From assembly GCA_001604565.1 (NCBI GenBank), contig LVBV01000031.1, forward strand, positions 1-64,000: a stretch of DNA of 64,000 bases. The letters are read 5' to 3'. This DNA comes from Puniceicoccales bacterium Verruco_01. Lineage in GTDB: Bacteria; Verrucomicrobiota; Verrucomicrobiia; Opitutales; Oceanipulchritudinaceae. Position 1 is the first letter of the stretch; the number at the start of each line of letters is the position of its first letter. Under the pieces are notes generated by a model, which saw only the letters and a list, made by a program, of their open reading frames with translations, was not told the DNA's origin and ran no database searches. The position numbers and the translations under genes are program-made. This document shows, piece after piece, positions 1-9,500 of this stretch.

Positions 1-50
1 CGTGAGGGTCACTCAAGCTATGCCGCCGTGTCTGCCCGCCGGGCCGCTAT

Positions 51-326
51 TCAGGCCACATTCCGTGGCGCGATCTTGAGCCGCGTGCGGATGAATTCCT
101 CCACCTCGTCCACGTCGTAGAAGACGAAGTGGCCCACCTTGTGGTAGGGCAACAGGCGCAGGCGCGTCCAGTCGCGCAGCGTGCGGACCGAGGGCGCCTT
201 GCCGTTGGGCCAGAACCCGGCGGCGCGCAGGCCGTTCAGGTCGGTGAATGCTTTGTTGTTTTTAGCCGATGTGATCGGAGTCGTGTTTGTGGTCGTGTTC
301 ATACGTGTAAATGCAGCTGTCAACAT
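51..326 (-). CDS. Excisionase-like helix-turn-helix protein
   Basis: A 91-residue protein with a MerR/AlpA-type winged HTH in its second half (around 38-85: a helix beginning APSVRTLRDWTR, then YHKVGHFVFYDVDEVEEFI, the usual wing and recognition pattern of excisionase-like proteins). It lies just downstream of the tyrosine recombinase on the same strand; the start at 326 overlaps the recombinase stop codon, which suggests translational coupling. A second ATG at 302 would remove eight residues and is also possible; neither has a clear ribosome binding site. The likely role, inferred from partner and fold, is to set recombination direction or repress the integrase operon. A general MerR-like regulator is the alternative. 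Confidence 0.75.
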   Translation of the reverse strand: MLTAAFTRMNTTTNTTPITSAKNNKAFTDLNGLRAAGFWPNGKAPSVRTLRDWTRLRLLPYHKVGHFVFYDVDEVEEFIRTRLKIAPRNVA

Positions 327-1609
327 GCGATGGCATTCCCTGCCGTCTTGCGTGCGGAGAAGCCCGTCGGACGGCGGACGGGCAGGACGATGGGTTCGGG
401 CTCCGGCGCGGGTGCTGACGGAGCAGCGGGAACCTGCTTCCTCGGCAGGATGGCGAAGAACGCCTCCGACTCATCGCGGTCCTTCAGGTCGAGGTAATGC
501 TTGCGGATGATGGACTCGGAATTGCCCGCCTGAAGCGCCGCCTCGCCCATCGAGCGAAACTTGCCGACGAACATCGAGATGAACGTGTGCCGAAGGATGT
601 CGTGCGACATCTCGAAGCGCGTGAAGATTTCCTTGCGCATGGCTTCCGTGTTGGCTGGGAGTATTGGGTAGTCCTTCAATGGGTAGGCTCTCAACCACTC
701 GGCTAGGTTCGGCTGAATCGTCACGTTCCTTTTCATACGCACCTTGGATACTTCGGGTTCGATATGGATGGTGTTCGTCGATAGCCGGATGTTTTCAGGG
801 CGTAGCTTTGAAATCTCGCCGCTGCGCGTGCAGGGCCGTATCCCGGCGAATAGACAGATGGCAAAGTAGGGAACCATGACACCGCCGTGGTAGCCCTCGA
901 CATACTCCATCAGCTTTGCGGCGGTATCAGCGTCGATGGTCTGGGCTGAACCACGCCGGTGGCCGATTCGCATGTGGGGCGTCTTTTCGATCGGATTGAC
1001 CTTCGTCCAGTCCCTCTGCCACGCATACTTGAAGAACGTGGAGAGGATTCCGCGCCGGTTGTTGATCGTCTTCAGAGCCGGTCTGCCGCGCTCAAGAAAC
1101 GAGATGATGCTGGCAGGCGTGAACTCGGCAACGCTTGCGGAAGGATGAGCCTTGCGGAAATGACCGAGCTCGTAACGAATGGATCGCATCTGGCGGATCG
1201 AGATCAGGTTTCGCTCGTATTCGCGCTCCTTGGTGGCGACGTATTCCTGCACAGCCTCGGCGAGGGGCTTCTGCAATTCCGGCTCGCGGTAGTTTGTGAG
1301 GGCGTAGTCCACGTAGAACTGGAGCGAGCGGGGCTGGCCCTTGAGGCGAAGGAAGACCGCCTCGGCCTCGCGGACCTGTTCGTCGGAGAGGCGCGTCACG
1401 ACGCGCTGGAGGTCAGGCTGGTTCTGAAGGGCGATTACCTGCAGCGCCCGGCGCTCGGCCTCGGCATCCTCGGGGCAGTTGAAGTTGCACCGAATGCGCT
1501 TCCCGTCGACGAAACCGGTGACCCGCCACGAGGTGGATCCCGATCTATTTTTGAATTCCGATACCCTGAAGGAGGGTTTGCGTTTGGAGGGTGTTCTTTT
1601 GAGCCACAT
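320..1609 (-). CDS. Tyrosine recombinase (phage/island integrase)
   Basis: A 429-residue site-specific recombinase. The N-terminal part (about 10-110) looks like an arm-type DNA-binding region, residues about 115-205 like the core-binding SAM-like domain, and 225-375 is the catalytic domain. Visible catalytic residues are Arg258 (AGIRP), His336 and Arg340 (SHDILRHTF) and the nucleophile Tyr372 (RKHYLDL). The second conserved histidine is Asn363 (AGNSES), a common substitution in this class. A proline/alanine-rich tail ends the protein. Base composition is visibly less GC-rich than in the neighbours, which suggests horizontal transfer. The gene reads outward to the left, so the element it belongs to probably lies mostly outside the window. 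I found no attachment-site duplication. Confidence 0.93.
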   Translation of the reverse strand: MWLKRTPSKRKPSFRVSEFKNRSGSTSWRVTGFVDGKRIRCNFNCPEDAEAERRALQVIALQNQPDLQRVVTRLSDEQVREAEAVFLRLKGQPRSLQFYVDYALTNYREPELQKPLAEAVQEYVATKEREYERNLISIRQMRSIRYELGHFRKAHPSASVAEFTPASIISFLERGRPALKTINNRRGILSTFFKYAWQRDWTKVNPIEKTPHMRIGHRRGSAQTIDADTAAKLMEYVEGYHGGVMVPYFAICLFAGIRPCTRSGEISKLRPENIRLSTNTIHIEPEVSKVRMKRNVTIQPNLAEWLRAYPLKDYPILPANTEAMRKEIFTRFEMSHDILRHTFISMFVGKFRSMGEAALQAGNSESIIRKHYLDLKDRDESEAFFAILPRKQVPAAPSAPAPEPEPIVLPVRRPTGFSARKTAGNAIAC

Positions 1610-1615
1610 GCCGGA

Positions 1616-1637
1616 GTTGCCATGTCAATCTGGCAAC
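1616..1637. repeat. Inverted repeat upstream of integrase
   Basis: A 7-bp inverted repeat, gttgcca and tggcaac with an 8-bp spacer, lies directly upstream of the integrase start codon. Position suggests an operator or a recombinase arm-type binding site, but nothing in the sequence proves it. Confidence 0.35.
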
Positions 1638-1843
1638 CGTTTTTCGGTCCACCTCCGTGCATCCCTTCCAAGCCGTTGATCCATGCATACTTGTGGGAAC
1701 AGGCGGGCCGGGAAGGCCGCGCCGTAAAGCGTGCTAAACAACCCGAGAGCCGCGCGCAAATCAAGCCTTTTCTTGGAAATCCGCACCGGGCCGGGTGCCA
1801 CTTGGCGCTGGCCTTCGTCATGAGCAAGGCTATTCTCGGCGGC

Positions 1844-2353
1844 ATGGAGGAATGGTTCGACGTGGTGGACGAGGCCGACAGGGTTGTCGGCAGGGAGAAG
1901 CGGAGCGTCGTCCACGCGCGGAACCTGCTGCACCGGGCCGTCCACATCCTCGTCTTCAACGGGAGGGGCGAGGTATTCCTCCAGATGCGCTCGAAGAAGA
2001 AGGACCAGTGCCCCGGCATGTGGGGAACCTCCGCCGCCGGGCACCTTTCCTGCGGCGAGCCCTACGCCGAGGCCGCGCGCCGCGAATTCCGCGAGGAACT
2101 TGGGATCGAGCCCCCGCCGCTCGAAGAACTCTTCCGCCTGCCGCCTTCCTCGCGGACGGGCTGGGAGCACGTGGCGGTGTACCGCTGCGACTGCGAAGGC
2201 CCCTTCGTCCTCGATCCGGAGGAGGTCGATTACGGGGTCTGGATGAACCCGGGCGATCTCACAAAGGCGGTGCAATCCGGGGACAGAGCCTACACCCCCA
2301 GCCTCGGAGAGGTGTGGAAGGGCTGGCTGGCCCATTCTGCACGACGGAGCTGA
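1844..2353 (+). CDS. NUDIX hydrolase (isopentenyl isomerase-like subgroup)
   Basis: A 169-residue NUDIX protein beginning MEEWFDVVDEADRVVG, the normal start of this subgroup; an upstream ATG at 1820 is in frame but adds atypical residues. The NUDIX box is complete: GHLSCGEPYAEAARREF followed by REELGIE, giving the Gx5Ex7REx2EExG metal-binding pattern. The sequence just before it (RSKKKDQCPGMWGTSAAGH) resembles the IPP isomerase/YfcD-like group, which hydrolyses nucleoside-diphosphate-linked compounds of uncertain identity. The stop is 4 bp from the next gene, so the two are probably cotranscribed. Substrate cannot be read from sequence. Confidence 0.88.
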   Translation: MEEWFDVVDEADRVVGREKRSVVHARNLLHRAVHILVFNGRGEVFLQMRSKKKDQCPGMWGTSAAGHLSCGEPYAEAARREFREELGIEPPPLEELFRLPPSSRTGWEHVAVYRCDCEGPFVLDPEEVDYGVWMNPGDLTKAVQSGDRAYTPSLGEVWKGWLAHSARRS

Positions 2354-2357
2354 CCGC

Positions 2358-3065
2358 ATGCCCGACGAAATTCCAGAACACGAGGAATCGCTCTGGATCG
2401 AGCGGCACCAGCGGCACCTGCGCTGGGCAAGGCGCCTTCTCAAATACATGCCGCGCCGCTCGAACGTGCACCGCTATCCCGGTCTTTCCTGGGCGGGCTC
2501 CTTCGCGCGCAAGCGCATGTATCTCTGGAGCTTCCGCTATCGCGAGGTGGCTCTTGCCCTCTACGCGGGGTGCATCGTGGCTTTTCTGCCTATCTTGGGG
2601 GTCCAGATCCCCGTGGCGCTGGCCCTCGCACTCCTTCTTCGGGCCAATTTACCGGTTTTTGTCGGGCTCCAGTTCATCACCAACTGGGTGACGGCGGTGC
2701 CGATCTACTACGCCTGCTACGATGTGGGGCGGATCGTTCTCAAGCTCTTCGGCGCTCATGTGGAGGCGCTGGGAAAGGAACAGCTCCACCGCTTCATCGA
2801 ACAGGCTGCCGCGCAGGACTGGGCCGCGAACGGCGGAATGCTCCTGCGCGTGTTCCTCGTCACGAGCCTCGGTGGTGCGATTCTCGGCTCCTTTGTGGGC
2901 ACGGTTCTCGACCGCATCTACAGCGTGATGCTCTGGCGCGGCAAGGTGGTCTGGGGCAAGGCCCGCGTCATTCGCGACCGGCGCCGCGCAAGGATCGAGG
3001 CCGCGCGAAAGGCGAAAGAGGCCGCCGCCACGGAGGCTCAACCCCCTACTCCGCCGCTAGCCTGA
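2358..3065 (+). CDS. DUF2062 membrane protein
   Basis: A 235-residue protein of the DUF2062 family. The N-terminus is basic and cytoplasmic (RRLLKYMPRRSNVHRYPG). Hydrophobic stretches follow at about 65-95 (VALALYAGCIVAFLPILGVQ), 98-125 and 165-190, with the family signature PVFVGLQFITNWVTAVPIYYACYDVG in the middle. The C-terminus is a charged Arg/Ala/Glu tail. Members are small inner-membrane proteins of unknown function, sometimes near glycosyltransferases. It follows the NUDIX gene at 4 bp and overlaps the 3' end of the convergent alcohol dehydrogenase gene by 20 bp. Confidence 0.85.
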   Translation: MPDEIPEHEESLWIERHQRHLRWARRLLKYMPRRSNVHRYPGLSWAGSFARKRMYLWSFRYREVALALYAGCIVAFLPILGVQIPVALALALLLRANLPVFVGLQFITNWVTAVPIYYACYDVGRIVLKLFGAHVEALGKEQLHRFIEQAAAQDWAANGGMLLRVFLVTSLGGAILGSFVGTVLDRIYSVMLWRGKVVWGKARVIRDRRRARIEAARKAKEAAATEAQPPTPPLA

Positions 3066-4218
3066 AGATCGCCTCCACCGCCTTTTCGTCGAGCTTGACG
3101 AAGTTGCCGAGGGTCCACTTGCCGCCGCCGGTGGCGAGCCGCGCCATCTCGGGGATGTCCTCCGCCCTCGCACCCAGTTGCGCGAGGTTCGCGGGCATGC
3201 CGATGGAAACGAGGAAGCCCTTGAGAGCCGCGATGCCCGCGAGCGCCGTCGCCTCGGGGTCGAAGTAATCCGCCCGCACGCCCCAGACCTCCACGGCAAA
3301 GCGGTTGAAGCGGGCCATATCGTGCCGGTATACGTAGCGCATCCACGCGGGGAAGACCACCGCCAGCCCGGCGCCGTGCGCCACGTCGTACTTCGCGGAA
3401 AGCTCGTGCTCGATGCCGTGGCTGGCCCAGTCGCCGATGCGCCCGGTGTCCAGCAGGTTGTTGTGCGCCACACAGCCCGCCCACATGACCTCCGCCCACG
3501 CATCGTAATTCTGCGGATTGGCGAGCACCTTGGGCACGTTCGCGATGATGGTGCGCATCGTCGCCTCGATGAGGCCGTCGGTCAGGTGCACGGGACGGGC
3601 GTTCGTGAAGTACCGCTCCATGAGGTGGCTCAAGATGTCCGTCGTCCCGCAGGCCACCTGGTACGCCGGGAGGCTGAAGGCCAGCTCCGGATTGAGGATC
3701 GAAAAGACCGGGTAGAGGCACGATGACGTGAGGCCGTACTTGCGCGAATCCTCCTCGCGGGTGATGACGCTCGAATCGCTCGCCTCGCTCCCCGCCGCCG
3801 GGATCGTCAGGACGCTCGCCACAGGCAACGCCTTTTCCGGCACGGCCTTCCCGCAGTAAAAGTCCCACACGTCGCCCGCGTACGGCACGCCGGCGGCAAT
3901 CGCTTTGGCCGAGTCGATCACGCTGCCGCCGCCGACCGCGAGGATGAGGTCGATCTTCTCCGTGCGGCAGATCTCAACGCCCTTGTGGACGAGGGAAAGC
4001 CGTGGATTGGGCTGCACGCCGCCTAGTTCCAGATAAGTCACGCCCGCCGCCGCGAGGGAGGCCTCCACCTCACCGAGAAGTCCGGTCTGCCGGACGCGCT
4101 CGCTGCCGTAATGGACCAACACTTTTTTGCCGAATCGGGCGCACTCGGCACCGGCCTTTGCCTGCATGCCGCGGCCAAAGAGGATTTTCGTGGGGTTCTG
4201 GAAGGTGAAATTTTTCAT
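3046..4218 (-). CDS. Iron-containing alcohol dehydrogenase, YqhD/BdhA type
   Basis: A 390-residue group III alcohol/aldehyde dehydrogenase. The N-terminal Rossmann-like half has the NAD(P)-binding GGGSVIDSAKAIA and the C-terminal helical half carries the metal ligands Asp and His in CGTTDILSHLMERYF and two histidines in HGIEHELSAKYDVAHGAGLAVV. The start FTFQNPTKILFGRG is typical of the NADPH-dependent butanol dehydrogenase/YqhD branch, which reduces short-chain aldehydes, often as detoxification. It is transcribed alone and converges with the DUF2062 gene. Another dehydrogenase of the superfamily lies at 23213. Confidence 0.92.
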   Translation of the reverse strand: MKNFTFQNPTKILFGRGMQAKAGAECARFGKKVLVHYGSERVRQTGLLGEVEASLAAAGVTYLELGGVQPNPRLSLVHKGVEICRTEKIDLILAVGGGSVIDSAKAIAAGVPYAGDVWDFYCGKAVPEKALPVASVLTIPAAGSEASDSSVITREEDSRKYGLTSSCLYPVFSILNPELAFSLPAYQVACGTTDILSHLMERYFTNARPVHLTDGLIEATMRTIIANVPKVLANPQNYDAWAEVMWAGCVAHNNLLDTGRIGDWASHGIEHELSAKYDVAHGAGLAVVFPAWMRYVYRHDMARFNRFAVEVWGVRADYFDPEATALAGIAALKGFLVSIGMPANLAQLGARAEDIPEMARLATGGGKWTLGNFVKLDEKAVEAIFRLAAE

Positions 4219-4349
4219 GGAAAACAGTTATTCCGATTCGAGCCTCCCGGCAAAGAATAATTCCTGCGGGAAAACTCTTTCATCCTGCGGGGGATGGTTC
4301 GAGAAAGCGTGCGCACAATCGGTCCTTCCGTTTGCGGACGTGCGGCGCC

Positions 4350-4370
4350 GGTGCAATATTGCAATGCACC
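4350..4370. promoter_or_regulatory. Palindrome upstream of DoxX gene
   Basis: A perfect 12-bp palindrome tgcaatattgca (4352-4363) sits inside a wider ggtgca...tgcacc inverted repeat, ending 19 bp before the DoxX start codon. It looks like an operator for a dimeric repressor; the regulator is unknown. Confidence 0.4.
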
Positions 4371-4389
4371 AAAATCTCACAGACTCGCC

Positions 4390-4797
4390 ATGAACGCAAA
4401 TGCAGGCATTGTTCTCTTCAGGCTCTCGATGGGGTCCCTCATGGTTCTCCACGGCCTGTCTAAATTCGCAGGCGGCACCGGCACGCTCCAATACGTGGGC
4501 GGCATGCCGCCGTTTGCCCCGGCCAATCCACACCTCCAGCTCGCCCTCGGCATCCTCGCCGCAGCCTTTGAGGTAATCGGCGGCCTCGGCGTCATCACAG
4601 GCGTCAAGTTCCGCTGGGCGTGCACGATGCTGATTCTCGTGCTTCTGGGCGCCACGAGCTATCACATGACGCAGGTGAAGGATTTCTCCAGCCTCATGAT
4701 GAACACCTGGTCTCTGGAGCTGATCTTCGTGTTCGCGTCCTTCCTTTTGATCGGCCCGGGCGAATGCTGCTGCGGGAAGAAGGAAGCCACCAAGTAG
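4390..4797 (+). CDS. DoxX family membrane protein
   Basis: A 135-residue integral membrane protein with four hydrophobic segments (around 8-28, 53-75, 78-100 and 105-125). The DoxX pattern is clear: GIVLFRLSMGSLMVLHGLSKFAGG near the start and LALGILAAAFEVIGGLGVITG in the second helix pair. The C-terminus has an unusual ECCCGKKEATK tail with three consecutive cysteines, which could bind metal or carry a thiol function. DoxX proteins are linked to redox stress and membrane respiration, but no specific reaction is established. The chosen start MNANAG follows a palindromic operator-like site. A second DoxX gene lies at 27464. Confidence 0.85.
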   Translation: MNANAGIVLFRLSMGSLMVLHGLSKFAGGTGTLQYVGGMPPFAPANPHLQLALGILAAAFEVIGGLGVITGVKFRWACTMLILVLLGATSYHMTQVKDFSSLMMNTWSLELIFVFASFLLIGPGECCCGKKEATK

Positions 4798-4832
4798 GCC
4801 CCAGGACCTCCGTCTCTTTGCGCGGCCCGGAC

Positions 4833-5435
4833 TTACCGCCGGGCCGCTTCGCTGTACCGGCAGAGCGCCTTCACGGCGAGGGCCCTGTGACTGATGCGGT
4901 TCTTGAGGTCCTCCGGCAATTCCGCGACGCTTTGGGAGTAGCCGTTGGGGACAAAGACGGGATCGTAGCCGAAGCCGCCGCAGCCCGCCGCCTTCTCCGC
5001 GATTTTCCCCGCAAAGACGCCGGTGAAGACGTTTTCGCACCCCGATTCGTCGAGGGTGAGAAGCACACAGCGAAACTGCGCCGTGCGCATCGCCGCCGGC
5101 ACGCCTTCCAGCGCCCAGAGGAGTTTTTCGATGTTGTCCTTCGCAAGGCCCGTGCCCGCATAGCGTGCGGTGCGGATCCCCGGCGCCCCGCCGAGGGCAT
5201 CGACGAAGAGCCCCGTATCGTCCGCGCAGACAGCCCTTTTGCCCCCGAGCTTTTCCCAGAGCGCGCGTGCCTTGAGGCGTGCGTTCTCCTCCAGCGTCGC
5301 ACCGACCTCCTCCACCTCCGGCATGCCACCGAAGTCAGTGGCTGACAAAAAGCGCACGGAGCTGCCAAGAAGCACCACACTCTTCATGATCTCGCCCACC
5401 TTGTGGGCGTTGCCGGTGGCAAGGACGTATTCCAT
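4833..5435 (-). CDS. rdgB: XTP/dITP diphosphatase (RdgB/HAM1)
   Basis: A 200-residue HAM1 family enzyme that removes non-canonical purine triphosphates (ITP, dITP, XTP) to keep them out of nucleic acids. Motifs in order: the ATGNAHKVGEI phosphate loop at the N-terminus, the acidic FADDTGLFVDALGGAPGIRTARYAG-like stretch (here CADDTGLFVDAL), GCGGFGYDPVF and the C-terminal ISHRALAVKAL. Start chosen at MEYVLATGN because the longer reading frame upstream has no homology and overlaps menB. It follows menB on the same strand with a 38-bp gap, so cotranscription is likely. Confidence 0.93.
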   Translation of the reverse strand: MEYVLATGNAHKVGEIMKSVVLLGSSVRFLSATDFGGMPEVEEVGATLEENARLKARALWEKLGGKRAVCADDTGLFVDALGGAPGIRTARYAGTGLAKDNIEKLLWALEGVPAAMRTAQFRCVLLTLDESGCENVFTGVFAGKIAEKAAGCGGFGYDPVFVPNGYSQSVAELPEDLKNRISHRALAVKALCRYSEAARR

Positions 5436-5473
5436 AGCCAGCGGGATATGGCCCTTTTCCCGCCCCGCCGCAA

Positions 5474-6313
5474 TCACGGAAGCCACGGATACTTGCCGAA
5501 GTCGGGCTGGCGCTTGTTGACCCAGGCGTTGTGACCCTCCTCGCCCTCCTCGGTGAGGTAGTAAAGCAGCGTCGCGTTGCCCGCCAGTTCCTGAATGCCC
5601 GCCTGACCGTCCAGCTCCGCGTTGAAGGCGCTCTTGAGGCAGCGGATGGCGAGCGGGCTTTTTGTGAGGATCTCCCTCGCCCACCTGACGCCCTCCTCCT
5701 GCAATTCTTCCAGCGGCACCACCGCGTTCACAAGGCCCATGCCCAAGGCCTGCCGCGCATCGTACTGCCGGCAGAGAAACCAGATCTCCCGCGCCTTCCT
5801 CTGCCCGACGAGCCTTGCGAGGTAGCTTGCGCCGAGCCCGCCGTCAAAGCTGCCGACGCGTGGGCCCGTCTGACCGAAGATCGCGTTCTCCGCCGCGATG
5901 GAAAGGTCGCACACCACGTGCAGCACCTGCCCGCCGCCGACGGCGTACCCCGCGACGAGTGCAATGACGACCTTCGGTATCGAGCGGATGAGCTTCTGAA
6001 GGTCCAGCACGTTCAAGCGCGGCACTCCCTGTTCGTCCACGTAGCCGCCCTTTTTCTCGCCGCGGATCTTCTGGTCGCCTCCGGAACAGAAGGCGTACTT
6101 GCCGTCCTTGGCCGGACCCGCGCCGGTGAGGAGCACCACGCCGATCGACGAATCGTCCCGCGCGTCGGAAAACGCCGCGATCATCTCCGCCACCGTCTTC
6201 GGGCGGAAGGCGTTCCGCCGCTCGGGCCGGTTGATCGTGACCCTCGCGATTCCCGCGCCGTCCTTCTCGTAGAGGATATCCTCGAAGTCGCCCGCCTTCT
6301 GCCACTGTGTCAT
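5474..6313 (-). CDS. menB: 1,4-dihydroxy-2-naphthoyl-CoA synthase (MenB)
   Basis: A 279-residue crotonase-fold enzyme that cyclises o-succinylbenzoyl-CoA in menaquinone synthesis. Family-specific features are [11 protein letters not shown] (oxyanion hole), the loop [57 protein letters not shown] and the C-terminal [19 protein letters not shown] that closes the neighbouring active site. Length is normal. No other men genes are in the window, so this copy is detached from the rest of the pathway. It implies that the organism makes menaquinone. Confidence 0.95.
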   Translation of the reverse strand: MTQWQKAGDFEDILYEKDGAGIARVTINRPERRNAFRPKTVAEMIAAFSDARDDSSIGVVLLTGAGPAKDGKYAFCSGGDQKIRGEKKGGYVDEQGVPRLNVLDLQKLIRSIPKVVIALVAGYAVGGGQVLHVVCDLSIAAENAIFGQTGPRVGSFDGGLGASYLARLVGQRKAREIWFLCRQYDARQALGMGLVNAVVPLEELQEEGVRWAREILTKSPLAIRCLKSAFNAELDGQAGIQELAGNATLLYYLTEEGEEGHNAWVNKRQPDFGKYPWLP

Positions 6314-6490
6314 GGGGTTCAGTCAAGCCGTGGGGCAGCCCTCCGGCAAGGCGATAGAGGATTCCGCAGACCAGAATGGCTCTTTGCTCCGACGAGTTTT
6401 TTCCCATTCTCGCAAAGAGCCATCCGGTCCAAGATACATAGGCGAAGTCAGCTCTTCCTCCGGCAGGGGGAGCGTGCGAAGCCAGCGTCT

Positions 6491-6557
6491 TGGGGGACGC
6501 AAGTCCCCCATCGGGATGCGCCCGCAGGCGCATCCACAGGTGCAGGACTAGTCCTGC
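6491..6557. repeat. Cluster of three perfect hairpins
   Basis: Three adjacent perfect hairpins: tgggggac with a gcaa loop (6491-6510), gatgcgcc with a cgca loop (6515-6534) and the palindrome gcaggactagtcctgc (6542-6557). They abut the stop codon of the hybrid kinase gene on the minus strand. There is no uridine tract, so a classical terminator is not supported; mRNA 3' stabilisation or a REP-like element is possible. The rest of the 6314-6557 gap holds nothing else recognisable. Confidence 0.6.
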
Positions 6558-9500
6558 CTAGCCGAAGAGCTGGCGGATGACGCGGTCGATCTGGTCGGGA
6601 TCGACAGGCTTGGTGAGGTAGCCGTCCATGCCGACGGCGGCGCATTTCTCGCTGTCGCTCTTCACGGCGTCGGCGGTGAGGGCCACGATCCGGCAGGGGC
6701 GGCGGCCTTCCGGGAGATGATCCTTCTCCCATTTGCGAATGGCGAGGGTTGCCTCCATGCCGTCCATGCCGGGCATGCGCAAATCCATGAGGACGAGGTC
6801 CACCTGCGCCTTCTTCACCGCCTCCAGCGCCTGGGCTCCGTCGGAGACGACCTCGCAGTGGTAGCCCATCTCCTCGATGTACATCGAGAGCACCTGCTGG
6901 TTGATCTGGTTGTCGTCGGCAACGACGATGGAAAGCGGCAGCAGGACGCCCCCGGATTCCGGTGTGCGCGAGGGCGCCTTCACCTGCTCCAGCGGTGCCT
7001 CCGCCGGACCGCAGAGAATGTGGAAGGAAAAGGTGGAACCCTTCCCGGGAACGCTCTCTACCTGGATCTCTCCGCCCATCATGTTCACGAGGCGCCGGCA
7101 GATGGCCAGTCCCAGTCCCGTCCCGCCAAAGCGCCGGGAAATGTCGCTCTGCGCCTGCGAGAAGGGCAGGAAGAGTTTGGAAAGGTTCTCTTCCGCGATG
7201 CCGATGCCGGTGTCGGACACGGAAAAATCCAGCCGGACGGACGTCTTGCCGTCGCTCGCAGCCACGCTCCCTGCGGAAACCCTTGCGAAAACCCGCCCTT
7301 TCTCGGTGAACTTGATCGCGTTGCCGACGAGGTTCAGGAGCACCTGCTTCAAGCGCCGCTCGTCGCCCATGAAAACCTGATGCGCCCCGGAATCCGCCTC
7401 CCATTTGAGTTCTAGATTCTTCTCCACGGCGCGCGGCCCAAGAGCCGCAACGGCGTCCTCCAGCGCCATCGCCGGACAGAAGGGGATCGTGTCGAGGGTG
7501 AACTGTCCCGCCGTGATCTTGGAGAGATCGAGGATGTCGTTAATCAGGGCAAGAAGCATCTCCGTGGAGCGGTCGATGCCGCGCAGAAGCTCCGCCTGGC
7601 GCGGCGTGAGACTGGTATTCCGCAAAAGATTGCTGAAACCCGTGACACCATTCAAAGGCGTGCGGATCTCGTGGCTCATGCTTGCGAGGAATTCGGTCTT
7701 GGCCTGACTGGCCTCGCGCGCTTCTACGGCCAGTTTCTCGGCCCGTACGAGGGCGGCGCTGAGCTCGTCGTGGGCGTACTTGCGCTGGATGGCCAGACCG
7801 AACGAGTCCGCCACCATGCGCAGGATTCCGCGATCGGCTGCGCTCCACGTCCTGTCCGGCGCCGCGTCGAAGATCATGATACCCCAGTAGTGCTCGCCGA
7901 TGAACATGGGCGCCACGAGGATCGAACCAAAGCCGAAATGCCGCAGCGGAATCTGCTCGTTCGGTGGAAATTCATCCAGCCTGCCGGAGAGGATCACGCC
8001 CCGGGAAAGCTCGTGCCTCCAGCGGGTAAAAAGCGGGTCGATGGCGATGACCGACAGCTCGCGAACGAGCGGCTCCGGCGCGGGCGAGCGGCTCCAACGG
8101 GCCACGCGCCCGGCGGTATGCCGCGTCTGGCCCTCCCCGAGGGGCAGGTTCCGATACACCGCCATGCGTTCGATGGACGCCGTCTCGGCCACGATGCGGA
8201 AGGCCTCGGACATATTAGCGTCAAAATCCTCCATCCCGCCGAGAAGCTGGCGCACGGTCTGGGCAAGGCCGCTCAGGAGCCGGTCGCGCTGCTGGAGCTC
8301 CATCTCCGCCCGGCGGCGCGCCGTGATGTCGCGGTAGTGCCAGAGGAAGTTGTACGTGCCCCGCCCGATCTCCATCGGGATGAAGTCGAACTCCAGGAAG
8401 GACTCGTCCCGCAACGTTACCACGCAGTCGCGCACGACGCGCCGTGCGGCAAAAACGGAGGCCAGTTTTTCGTACGTCTCGCGCGGATTGGCAAAGAGCG
8501 GCAGGATGTTCCGGAGCGCGTCACCCGCGTCGATTCCCACATACGAACCGCTCTCCCCCTCCAGACGCAGGAGAGAGAGAAACCCTTCGTTGACGAGCAG
8601 CACCTTCTTGTTCTCGTCCATCACCATCACACCGCCCTCGATGTTGCGGATGAGGGTGGACAGGCGTGTCGATTCCGCCTGAAGCAGGTCCTCGGCGTTG
8701 TGCCGGGCGGTGACATCGTGCGCCACGCCCGCCATGCCCAGCAGCAAGCCTTCGGGCGAGAAGAGCGGGGAAAGCTGCAGTTCCAGCCTCTTGCGCGAAC
8801 CGTCCGCCCCCAGCATCCATTCCTCGCCGCGCACGGTTTCCCTCTTTTCGAGGGCGCGGGCGACCCACGACTCCATCACGGCAAGGTTCTCCCCTCCCAA
8901 CACCTCCGGATCGGAACGCCCCACGATCTCTTCGCGCGACCTGCCGGCAAAGTGGCAGAAGGCCGGATTGCAGGCGGTGTACACACCCTTGTCGTCCTTG
9001 TAGAAGATGAGGTCCTCGATGGCGTCCAGAAGCGAGGAAAGGAGCAGCTTCTGCCGCGAAAGCTCCTCCTGAGCGTTCTTGAGACCGGTGATGTCGGAAA
9101 GGAGCGTCACCACACCTCCGTCACCCGTGGGGTGATCGGAAATCTGGAGCCAGCGCCCGCCGCCCACATGCTGCACCCTGCGTCCGTACCGTCGCTCGCG
9201 GCGGTCGCGGATGCGCTGGGCGTGAAAGGCCGCGATGTCCACGATTGGCAGCTGGCGCGCAAGGACCTCCTTGGAAAAAGCATGGAGAATCGTCTCGTAA
9301 GCCACGCCCGGAACGAGCAGATGCGCAATCCGGGGATAAAAATTGCGGTACACGTGATTGCAGAAGACCATCCGGTCGTCCTTGTCGTACATCACGATCC
9401 CCGCGTCCATGTTCTCGATGGCTGTGGTGAAGTGATCCTGCAGATGCCTCAGGCGATCCTCGGCTGCACGGCGCCGACCAATGTCGCGCGCGGTGAAAAG

